Source: Rhodospirillales bacterium (lineage in GTDB: Bacteria; Pseudomonadota; Alphaproteobacteria; Kiloniellales; JACOMY01). From it: a stretch of DNA of 64,000 nt. Below, piece after piece: positions 37,195-45,590 of the stretch (the stretch's first letter is position 1; each line of letters starts with the position of its first letter). Location of the stretch: contig JACOMY010000005.1 in NCBI GenBank assembly GCA_014324045.1, positions 1 through 64,000 of the forward strand, read 5' to 3'. Position numbers and translations under genes: made by a program. A model generated the notes under the pieces. That model was not told where the DNA came from. It saw nothing but the letters and a program-made list of their open reading frames with translations, and did no database searches.

Positions 37195-38138
37195 GCGCGG
37201 GCGCACAGGCCGCGTTTCGGCCCAAGGCCTGGACCGGGCGGCTGGCCGCTGCCACCGTGATCGTCTACGCGCTGGTCACCATGGTGCCTATTGCATGGAT
37301 CTTCATGACCGGATTCAAGACCCCGCAGGATTCCATCTCCTACCCGCCCAAGGCGGTCTTCGAGCCGTCGCTGGAGGGTTATGTGAACCTCTTCACCACT
37401 CGCACGCGGCAAACGCCGGAATACATGCGATCCTTGCCGCCGCCGGAGACTTGGTACGATGAGTTAGTGCGCAGCCGCAGCATGGTAATCGCTGGGCCCT
37501 CTAAGTTCGGGGAGCGCTTCACCAACTCGCTCATCATCGGCTTCGGCTCGACTTTCTTCTCGGTCTTCCTAGGCACTTTGGCGGCCTATGCCTTCTCGCG
37601 CTTCACGGTGCCGCTTAAGGACGACCTGCTCTTCTTTATCCTCTCCACCCGGATGATGCCGCCCATTGCCGTGGCGATCCCAATCTTTCTGATGTACCGG
37701 ACCCTTGGGCTCTCTGACACGCATCTCGGTATGATCATCCTTTACACGGCGGTCAACGTCTCGCTCTCGGTCTGGCTCTTGAAGGGCTTCGTCGACGAGA
37801 TTCCACGGGAATACGAGGAGGCGGCAATGATCGACGGCTACAGCCGCTTCCAGGCATTCTACAAAGTTGTGTTGCCGCAAATGACGACGGGGATCGCGGC
37901 CACGGCCATCTTCTGCCTGATCTTCGCCTGGAACGAGTATGCCTTCGCGCTGCTGCTGACCAGCGGCACGGCGCAGACGGCGCCGCCCTTCATCCCCACC
38001 ATCATCGGCGAAGGCGGGTTGGATTGGCCGGCAGTCGCATCTGGGACCACGATCTTCCTGCTGCCAGTCCTTTTCTTCACCATCCTCCTGCGCAAGCAGC
38101 TGCTGCGCGGCATCACCTTTGGCGCGGTGCGGAAATGA
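37191..38138 (+). CDS. ABC sugar transporter permease 2
   Basis: A 315-aa permease of the MalG/UgpE type. Membrane helices include AATVIVYALVTMVPIAWIFM near the N-terminus, and the EAA loop reads EEAAMIDGYSRFQAFYKVV. A long periplasmic loop (about residues 45-105) follows the first helix. The gene overlaps its neighbours on both sides by ATGA, so the permeases and the next small membrane protein are made together. Confidence 0.88.
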   Translation: MSAGAQAAFRPKAWTGRLAAATVIVYALVTMVPIAWIFMTGFKTPQDSISYPPKAVFEPSLEGYVNLFTTRTRQTPEYMRSLPPPETWYDELVRSRSMVIAGPSKFGERFTNSLIIGFGSTFFSVFLGTLAAYAFSRFTVPLKDDLLFFILSTRMMPPIAVAIPIFLMYRTLGLSDTHLGMIILYTAVNVSLSVWLLKGFVDEIPREYEEAAMIDGYSRFQAFYKVVLPQMTTGIAATAIFCLIFAWNEYAFALLLTSGTAQTAPPFIPTIIGEGGLDWPAVASGTTIFLLPVLFFTILLRKQLLRGITFGAVRK

Positions 38139-38356
38139 ACCGGCCGACGAAACGGCAAGACGAGGAAAAGCCGGGTTTCTTCAAGAGGCTGCTCGGCCTC
38201 AGGCGCGGGCCTTGGGAAGCGGTAGCGGCAGTCTTGATCGCGCTCGGCGTGATCATGCTGACCCAATCCTTCTCGCTTTGGCTCTATTCCTGGTCTTTCA
38301 CCTTCATTCTGGTCGGCACGGGGATGTTCGTCATCGTCAGCCACTTCCGGGAGTAG
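38135..38356 (+). CDS. Small two-helix membrane protein of the ABC operon
   Basis: A 73-aa protein missed by the usual start choice in the track. A basic N-terminus (MNRPTKRQDEEKPGFFKRLLG) is followed by two membrane helices (WEAVAAVLIALGVIML and LYSWSFTFILVGTGMFVIV). It sits between permease and ATPase genes with an ATGA overlap, like the small GlpU-type proteins of rhizobial glycerol ABC operons, although I cannot confirm homology. It may be an accessory subunit of the transporter. Confidence 0.75.
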   Translation: MNRPTKRQDEEKPGFFKRLLGLRRGPWEAVAAVLIALGVIMLTQSFSLWLYSWSFTFILVGTGMFVIVSHFRE

Positions 38357-38362
38357 CGGGCC

Positions 38363-39449
38363 ATGGCGGAGATCCGGGTCGAGTCCCTGCACAAGGCCTT
38401 TGGCGACTTCGTCGCGGTGCAGAAGTCCGGCTTCACCATTGCCGACGGGGAGTTCTTCGTAATGCTTGGGCCGTCCGGCTGCGGCAAGACCACGACCTTG
38501 CGCATGATCGCCGGCCTAGATCTGCCCACTGGCGGGCGTATACTGCTGGACGGCGAGGACGTTACCTTCAATCGCGCAGCCCAGCGTGATATCGCCTTCG
38601 TCTTCCAGCTCTTCGCGCTCTATCCCCACATGAACGTGCGCCAGAACATCGGCTTTCCGCTGAAGTGTGAGGGCGTCGGGCGGCGCGAGATCCACCGACG
38701 CGTGGAGGAGACCGCGCGCCTGCTACGCATCGATCACCTCTTAAAAAAGCCGGTGTCCGGCTTGGCCGGCGGCGACCGTCAGCGGGTCGCCTTGGGCCGA
38801 TCCATCGTGCGTCGTCCCAAGGCCTTCCTGATGGACGAACCTCTGGGCGCTCTGGACGCAGAATTCCGCGCAGCGATGTGTCAGGAGCTGCGCCAGTTGC
38901 ATCAGCGCATCGGCGCTACCACGGTCTACGTCACCCACGACCAGCTTGAGGCCATGTCGATGGCCGATAAGATCGTGGTCATGAACCACGGTGTGGTAGA
39001 GCAGTTCGGCCCGCCGCAGGAGATTTACGACAATCCCGCCACCATGTTCGTCGCCGGATTCATCGGCTCGCCCCCGATGAACCTGCTGCCTTTCCAAGGC
39101 AAGGTGGCGGCCGGAGGCCGCGTGGTGGCGATTAACGGAGCAGAGGTCGCTGTCCCGCAATTGGTCGAGGCACCGACGCATGACAAGCTGGTCCTCGGCG
39201 TGCGGCCGGAGCACATCCGCTTGGGCGAGGACGGCACTCTGCGCGGTCGGGTCTTCGGCACGGAGTATCTGGGCACCACCCAGATCGTCACCCTGGAGAC
39301 TGAACACGGGCCGGTGAAAGCGAGGATCTCCTCCAAGATCGAGGCGCAGCCGGGTGAGACCTTCGGACTGTCCTTCATTACCGAACGTCTATCGCTCTTC
39401 GACACCGACAGCGGCCGCGCCCTACGCAGCCAAACCGGGGAGGCCGCGC

Positions 39450-39457
<8 letters not shown>
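38363..39457 (+). CDS. ABC sugar transporter ATPase 1, altered signature motif
   Basis: A 364-aa MalK/UgpC-like ATPase: Walker A GPSGCGKTTT, Walker B KAFLMDEPLGALDAEF, switch VYVTHDQLEAMSMADK and a C-terminal TOBE-type regulatory domain (LVLGVRPEHIRLGEDG). The signature, normally LSGGQ, reads LAGGDRQRVALGR, with both the serine and the glutamine changed. The other ATPase of the operon has LSGGEMQRVAIGR. A heterodimer with one weak site is therefore likely. It starts 6 nt after the small membrane-protein gene. Confidence 0.87.
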
Positions 39458-40469
<1,012 letters not shown>

Positions 40470-40483
40470 CAAGAGGGGGGAGT

Positions 40484-41086
40484 ATGGACAGCAAGTTGAT
40501 CCAGCGATTGATCGAGGCGGTGGTTGACCGCATCGTCGCCGCCGAGGCGGAACTGACGGCCTTGGACCAGGCCATCGGCGATGGTGATCACGGGATCAAC
40601 ATGAAGCGAGGCACCGGCGCGGTCCGCGCGGCCGCCGCCGAACTGGCGGCAAAGCCCGCAGGCGAGGCGGTGAAGGACGCCGGCATGCAGTTGGTGATGA
40701 AGGTGGGCGGCGCCTCGGGGCCACTCTACGGCACTCTGCTCATGACCTTGGGCAAGCTCTGGCCCGACCCGCTGGAACGGGCCGGTCTAGCCACTGCCGT
40801 GGCATCCGCCCTGGAGGCGGTGAAGGCGCGCGGCAAGTCGGAGCCAGGGCAGAAAACCATGCTGGATGTGCTCTTCCCGGTGAGCGAGGCGCTGGCGGCC
40901 GGCAAGAGCCCGGCAGCGATCAAGGCGGTCGCGGCAGAAGCTGCGGAGGCGACGGTGCCGATGCAGGCTGTGCGCGGTCGTGCCTCCTTTCTCGGCGAGC
41001 GCTCCGCGGGACATATGGATCCCGGCGCGCGTTCCAGTCAGTTGGCGGTCGAGGCCGTCTGTGACGTTCTGGAGGCCGCCCAATGA
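40484..41086 (+). CDS. dhaL: Dihydroxyacetone kinase ADP-binding subunit DhaL
   Basis: A 200-aa all-helical DhaL subunit. ADP/Mg-binding motifs are AIGDGDHGINMKRG near residue 30 and KVGGASGPLYGTLL near 75, and the lid segment GRASFLGERSAGHMDPGA. DhaL carries a permanently bound ADP that is phosphorylated by DhaM and passes the phosphate to dihydroxyacetone on DhaK. ATG 40484 has GAGGGGGG upstream. It overlaps dhaM by ATGA. Confidence 0.95.
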   Translation: MDSKLIQRLIEAVVDRIVAAEAELTALDQAIGDGDHGINMKRGTGAVRAAAAELAAKPAGEAVKDAGMQLVMKVGGASGPLYGTLLMTLGKLWPDPLERAGLATAVASALEAVKARGKSEPGQKTMLDVLFPVSEALAAGKSPAAIKAVAAEAAEATVPMQAVRGRASFLGERSAGHMDPGARSSQLAVEAVCDVLEAAQ

Positions 41087-41475
41087 GCGATAAGGTCGGA
41101 ATCGTCATCGTATCCCATTCGCCGGAGGTGGCAAAGGGCACCGCCGACATGGTGCGCCAAATGGTGGGCGCAGCAGTGCCTCTAGCCCACTGTGGCGGCA
41201 ATCCGGACGGAGGTTTGGGCACCGACGTCGCCAAGATCGTGACCGCCATCGAAGATGCCTGGTCGGAGGCCGGAATCGTGCTCCTCGTCGATCTGGGCGG
41301 CGCCGAGACCAACAGCGAGATGGCCATCGAGATGCTGCCGGAGGAGCGCCAGGCCAAGGCCGTCATCTGCAACGCCCCGCTGGTCGAGGGCGCGATCATG
41401 GCCGCGACCGAGGCCTGGGGCGGCGCGAGCCTGGCCGAGGTGCGCGCGACCGCAGAGGAGTTAAGCCCTGCGTAA
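41083..41475 (+). CDS. dhaM: Dihydroxyacetone kinase phosphoryl donor DhaM (EIIA domain only)
   Basis: A 130-aa mannose-type EIIA domain. The phosphorylated histidine is His12 in GIVIVSHSPEVAKG; LVDLGGAETNSEMAIEML and CNAPLVEGAIMAA are further family marks. In E. coli DhaM this domain is fused to HPr and part of EI; here it stands alone and those functions are in the two next genes. It receives phosphate from HPr and recharges DhaL-ADP. Confidence 0.93.
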   Translation: MSDKVGIVIVSHSPEVAKGTADMVRQMVGAAVPLAHCGGNPDGGLGTDVAKIVTAIEDAWSEAGIVLLVDLGGAETNSEMAIEMLPEERQAKAVICNAPLVEGAIMAATEAWGGASLAEVRATAEELSPA

Positions 41476-41579
41476 GGATCGGTTTGTACGGCCGTGCTCA
41501 TGCGGCCAGCGGACGGCACCGGCCCGGAACGAAGCGATGAGCAGAGCTGATTGCGACTGAGCTTGAAAGGAATTGGAGA

Positions 41580-41885
41580 ATGAGTGACAGAGAGAAGGCC
41601 ACGGCCTCAGCCTTTATGACCCATGAGGTCGGCTTGCATGCGCGTCCGTCTGTGAAGCTCACCAAGTTGGCCAAGACCTTCCCGGCCGGCATCCAGTTGG
41701 CCTTAAGCGAGGAAGGGCCCTGGATCGACGCCAAGTCGATCGTAAGGGTCATGGCCTTCCAGGCGCCGCAGAACACCATGCTCTACTTCCGTGCCGTCGG
41801 CGATCGGGCCGAAGAGGCACTGGCCGCGTTGGTCAAGTTGGTAGAGGACGACTTCGAGGTAGAGGTGGGAGGCGAATCGGCGTGA
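41580..41885 (+). CDS. HPr-like phosphocarrier of the dha operon
   Basis: A 101-aa HPr. The active histidine is His20 in VGLHARPSVKLTKLA; the regulatory-serine position is kept as AKSIVRVMAF (Ser53). The protein has about a dozen extra residues at the N-terminus compared with classic HPr. A 104-nt gap separates it from dhaM, with AAAGGAATTGGAGA before the ATG. It overlaps the EI gene by 4 nt (GTGA). It would pass phosphate from the operon's own EI to DhaM. Confidence 0.92.
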   Translation: MSDREKATASAFMTHEVGLHARPSVKLTKLAKTFPAGIQLALSEEGPWIDAKSIVRVMAFQAPQNTMLYFRAVGDRAEEALAALVKLVEDDFEVEVGGESA

Positions 41886-43468
41886 CCCAGCTCCGGTTCA
41901 ACGGTGTCGTCGGTTCGCGGGGACTCTTAGCGGGGCCTCTCGCGGTGCTGCGCGATACAGCTGCGCAGGCGCGCGACGCCGGAACGCCGGAGCAGGAAGC
42001 CGCGGTGCTGAAAGCGGCAATCGAGTCCTCCGTCGAGTCCTTGTCGTTGTTGATCGCCGAGAGCGAGGGCGCGGCCGCCGAGATCTTGGCCTTCCAGGTC
42101 GCTATGCTGGAGGACGGGGAGCTTTCCGCCGAAGCTTTCGCGGCGATTGCCGGGGGCACCGCGGCCGATGCGGCTTGGCGCGCGGCTTTGGCGGCTCAGA
42201 TCGAAGTCTTTGCCAGTGCCGATGACGACTACTTTCGCGCCCGCAGCACCGACTTGACCGATCTGCGCGACCGGGTGCTGCGCGCGCTTTGCGGTTCGGA
42301 GGAGGGGGATGTTGGCCTGCCGCCGGGCGCCGTGGCGCTCGCCGACGACCTGACTCCCTCGCGCTTCCTTGCACAGGAATGGGCTGGACGCGGAATCGCA
42401 CTCAGGGCCGGCAGTGCCAGCAGCCATGTCGCCATGCTGGCCCGTGCCTACAGCGTGCCGATGGTGCTGAACCTTAGGGATGTGCCAGAGGCCGAAGGGA
42501 CCCTGGCTCTGCTGGATGCGGAGGAGGGCGCTGTGACCTTGGATCCGGCCGCCGGGGAGCAAGCTGCCTTCGCCGCACGCTGCAGCGCCCTTGAGGCGTC
42601 GAAGATTCGGCAGGCCGCCTTCCTGACCGCGCCCGCCGCGACCGCCGGTGGTGCGCCGGTCGGCATCTTCTTGAATGTGACCCTGCCGGAAGATCTGGAA
42701 GGGTTGGACCCAGCGATTTGCGACGGCATCGGCCTGGTGCGCACCGAGTTTCTCTTTCATGGCCACGAAGGCTTGCCGGACGAGCAAACTCAAGTCAACG
42801 CCTACGAAAAGATTCTACGTTGGGCCCAAGGACGGCCGGTTATCGTTCGCACCCTGGATGCCGGCGGCGACAAGCCCATCCCCGGCTTGACGCGAGAGGA
42901 GGAAAATCCCTTTCTCGGTCTACGCGGCCTGCGCCTCTGCCTGGCCAGGCCGGAGGTCTTCAAGGTCCAACTGCGCGCTCTGCTACGGGCCGCGCCTGCC
43001 GGTACCTTGAGGATCATGCTGCCGATGGTAGCTTTGCCGGAGGAACTGGAGGAAGCCCGCGCTCTGCTGATCGAGGCCGCAACCGAGGTGGGGTTCGTCG
43101 GCGACTTGCCGCCGCTGGGCATCATGGTGGAGATCCCGGCTGCGGCGCTGACCCTGGATCGCTTCGCCATCGACTTCGCCTCGATCGGCAGCAACGATCT
43201 GGTGCAGTTCACCCTCGCGGCGGCACGCGGCGGCAACGGGCTGGAGCGGTTGCAGCGTGCCGACTATCCGGCGGTGCTGCGGCTGATCGCCGAGAGCGTC
43301 GAACGGGCAGCACGCCGGGGCATCGAGATTGGCCTTTGCGGCGATGCTGGCGGCGATCCGGCCCTGATCCCGGCGCTGTTGGCGACCGGCCTGCGCCGGT
43401 TCTCCATGGCACCGTCGGCCGTAGGGGCGGCCAAAGAGGCGATCGCCCGGTCGGCCGATCATGGATGA
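41882..43468 (+). CDS. PTS enzyme I-like phosphoenolpyruvate phosphotransferase
   Basis: A 528-aa enzyme I. The phospho-histidine is in GSASSHVAMLARAYSVP near residue 180; the C-terminal PEP-binding barrel has GIGLVRTEFLFHGHEGLPDE, VIVRTLDAGGDKPIPGL, ENPFLGLRGLRLCL, SIGSNDLVQFTLAAARG and a cysteine loop GLCGDAGGDPALIP. The protein is somewhat shorter than the usual 570 residues. It starts with GTG. Within this operon it should start a PEP-EI-HPr-DhaM-DhaL chain. No EIIB or EIIC is in the window, so this is a regulatory/kinase PTS rather than a sugar importer. Confidence 0.9.
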   Translation: MTQLRFNGVVGSRGLLAGPLAVLRDTAAQARDAGTPEQEAAVLKAAIESSVESLSLLIAESEGAAAEILAFQVAMLEDGELSAEAFAAIAGGTAADAAWRAALAAQIEVFASADDDYFRARSTDLTDLRDRVLRALCGSEEGDVGLPPGAVALADDLTPSRFLAQEWAGRGIALRAGSASSHVAMLARAYSVPMVLNLRDVPEAEGTLALLDAEEGAVTLDPAAGEQAAFAARCSALEASKIRQAAFLTAPAATAGGAPVGIFLNVTLPEDLEGLDPAICDGIGLVRTEFLFHGHEGLPDEQTQVNAYEKILRWAQGRPVIVRTLDAGGDKPIPGLTREEENPFLGLRGLRLCLARPEVFKVQLRALLRAAPAGTLRIMLPMVALPEELEEARALLIEAATEVGFVGDLPPLGIMVEIPAAALTLDRFAIDFASIGSNDLVQFTLAAARGGNGLERLQRADYPAVLRLIAESVERAARRGIEIGLCGDAGGDPALIPALLATGLRRFSMAPSAVGAAKEAIARSADHG

Positions 43469-43976
43469 TGCCGTCCGCCGGCGCGAGATGCCGCAGCGGC
43501 AGGCAGTCGCCGACTACAAGGCGATCCTCAAGGACATCATCGGCCGCCGCCCTTCCGGCCTGCGCGGCCGCCTGGCCGAGGCCATGGGCAAGAACCGCAG
43601 CTTTGTGACCCAAATCACCAACCCGGCCTACGAGACTCCGGTGCCGCTGCGCCATCTGGAGACCATCTTCCGCATCGGTCATGTCTCGAACGAGGAGCGC
43701 GTCGCCTTCCTCGCCGCCTACCGCCGCGCCCATCCGGACCGCCTGCAGACCGGCCATCCGCCCGCCATCCGGCATTTGCTGCTGGAATTGCCGGACCTGG
43801 GCGACGAAGATCGCAACCGCAAGCTGGATCGCCTCCTGCAAGAGATGGCGGTGCAAGTAAGCCAACTGCTAATGGATCTCAGCCGCCTACGAAACTATCC
43901 CGATTGGGTGGCCGAGTGGGAGGGGGCCTGCTGTGCCGCCCAAAAAGCCAAACACTGCACGGAGGAGCCGCCATGA
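43461..43976 (+). CDS. Possible HTH protein between EI and dhaK
   Basis: A 171-aa protein I do not recognise for certain. Residues about 30-75 (GLRGRLAEAMGKNRSFVTQI, then PLRHLETIFRIGHVSNEERV) look like an XRE-type helix-turn-helix in which MGKNRSFVTQI would be the recognition region. A heptad-like helical tail (RKLDRLLQEMAVQVSQLLMDL) follows. The start lies inside the EI gene (8-nt overlap) and the stop overlaps dhaK by 4 nt, so it is made in step with the phosphorelay. A regulator that reads the state of the relay is one possibility; it is inference. Confidence 0.75.
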   Translation: MDDAVRRREMPQRQAVADYKAILKDIIGRRPSGLRGRLAEAMGKNRSFVTQITNPAYETPVPLRHLETIFRIGHVSNEERVAFLAAYRRAHPDRLQTGHPPAIRHLLLELPDLGDEDRNRKLDRLLQEMAVQVSQLLMDLSRLRNYPDWVAEWEGACCAAQKAKHCTEEPP

Positions 43977-44968
43977 AGAAGATCGTCAATGCCGTCGACG
44001 ATGTCTTGACCGAAAGCCTGCAAGGCTTTGTCGCTGCCCACAGCGATCTGGTTGTCTTGGGCAGGGACGGCAAGTTCGTCCGGCGCCGCGACCCCACTCC
44101 CGGCAAGGTCCAATTGCTCTCCGGCGGCGGTTCCGGACATGAGCCGTTGCATGCGGGCTTCGTCGGTTTGGGCATGCTGGATGCTGCTTGCCCCGGCCAG
44201 GTCTTCACCTCGCCGACGCCCGACCAGATGCTCGAAGCCGCTAAGACACTGGCGCCGGAGGCCGGCCTGCTCTTGGTTGTGAAGAACTACGAAGGCGATG
44301 TCATGAACTTCGAGATGGCGGTCGAGATGGCCGGCGATCTCCTCGGCCCCGTCGCCACAGTGCTGACTGATGACGACGTTGCAGTCGAGACCTCGACCTT
44401 TTCCACCGGCCGCCGCGGCGTTGCCGGCACCCTCGTGGTCGAAAAGCTGGTTGGTGCTGCCGCTGAGGAAGGCGCGGATCTGGCAGCCTGCCAAACTTTG
44501 GGCACGCGCGTCAATGCCGCCACCCGTTCCATGGGCGTGGCGCTTACCAGCTGTACCGTTCCTGCCGCCGGCAGGCCTACTTTCGAGTTGGGCGAGGCCG
44601 AGATGGAATTGGGGGTCGGCATCCATGGCGAGCCCGGCCGCCGGCGCGTCCCGCTGATGAGCGCCGACGCCATGGCCGAGGAGATGATCGCCGCCCTGCT
44701 CTCCGACTACGCCGACAGGCCCGACGAAGTTTTGCTGCTGGTCAACGGCTTCGGTGCCACCCCCTTGATGGAGTTGTACCTTCTCTACAAAGCTGCCGCC
44801 GATCGGCTCACCGCCTCCGGCGTCAAGGTCGCCCGCAGCCTGGTCGGCAACTACGTCACTTCCCTCGATATGGCTGGCGCCTCCCTAACCATCACGGCTC
44901 TGGACGAGGGCTTCGCCCGCCTGTGGGATCGGCCGGTTCATACGGCGGGGCTTAGGTGGGGATGTTAA
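43973..44968 (+). CDS. dhaK: Dihydroxyacetone kinase substrate-binding subunit DhaK
   Basis: A 331-aa DhaK. The substrate loop LLSGGGSGHEPLHAGFVG, KNYEGDVMNFEMA and RRGVAGTLVVEKLVGAA are conserved, and the histidine that binds dihydroxyacetone covalently lies in ELGVGIHGEPGRRR. The last residues are shorter than E. coli DhaK (356 aa). I chose ATG 43973, with GGAGGAG upstream and a 4-nt overlap with the preceding gene, over the track start at 43904. It closes the operon; the product dihydroxyacetone phosphate enters glycolysis. Confidence 0.94.
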   Translation: MKKIVNAVDDVLTESLQGFVAAHSDLVVLGRDGKFVRRRDPTPGKVQLLSGGGSGHEPLHAGFVGLGMLDAACPGQVFTSPTPDQMLEAAKTLAPEAGLLLVVKNYEGDVMNFEMAVEMAGDLLGPVATVLTDDDVAVETSTFSTGRRGVAGTLVVEKLVGAAAEEGADLAACQTLGTRVNAATRSMGVALTSCTVPAAGRPTFELGEAEMELGVGIHGEPGRRRVPLMSADAMAEEMIAALLSDYADRPDEVLLLVNGFGATPLMELYLLYKAAADRLTASGVKVARSLVGNYVTSLDMAGASLTITALDEGFARLWDRPVHTAGLRWGC

Positions 44969-45590
44969 AGGGTAGAGGCGGAAAGAGAATTCGTTCCAGG
45001 CGCGGTTAGCGGTGCGGCCGCACGCTTGCGCTTCCTAATTCTCCTTCCGGCTCTTGTCTTCTCCGGTTCCGGTTCTCGCTCCGATCATCCGCGCCCCTGC
45101 CCAAGGCCGGCGGACCGACTGGAGCATCGGCCTTTCAGGCCGGCGCAATCCTCCGGTCGCCAATGCCCTCGGATCGCCATCGGCCCTGCGCTGCGCTACC
45201 CCGAAGGCGCGTGCAGCCCGCGATCTTCCGCGATATTAGCCACAGCCCTGCTGACCGGCGAACCAAGACGCGACCCAAGGAAACACCGGGGCGTCACTGC
45301 CGCCTTATCGCGATATGGAATCGATCAGCGGACTCCTCTAGCCTATCTTGGCTGTGTGCCCCAAGCCGCCGGGTCGATCCGGCCGGTGATGGCGGGGCGA
45401 TCAGGGCTGAGCCGAATTCGCGGAGCAAGGCGATGTAAAGCCCGGGGAATGGCGCAGGATTACCATACGCTATGACTACGATGCCAGGAATTTTATATCT
45501 TCCCTCTGACTCGCGGCAACTGTCTGCCATGGGTTATGAGTCCGAAGCCTAGGATGATGAACTGTATAGTTTCCCGAAACCAAATAGTGA
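44969..45590. other. Intergenic region between dhaK and the decayed defence locus
   Basis: 622 bases with no supported gene; this is the left boundary of the druE/druH block. An inverted repeat (44979-45049) follows dhaK closely. A further GC-rich repeat, AAGGCCG and CGGCCTT, lies near 45100-45132. The 149-aa ORF at 45026-45475 has no recognisable content. No tRNA, integrase or direct attachment repeat is seen. Confidence 0.5.
44979..45049. repeat. 71-bp inverted-repeat element after dhaK
   Basis: Arms CGGAAAGAGAATT (44979-44991) and AATTCTCCTTCCG (45037-45049) pair at 12 of 13 positions and enclose a perfect 12-bp palindrome GTGCGGCCGCAC (45012-45023). It could be a complex 3' RNA structure of the dha operon or a small non-autonomous element. 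Confidence 0.5.

Noticed and set aside
45026-45475. 149-aa ORF after dhaK
   Set aside because: No conserved content, arginine/proline-rich composition typical of random GC-rich frames, and no supported start.
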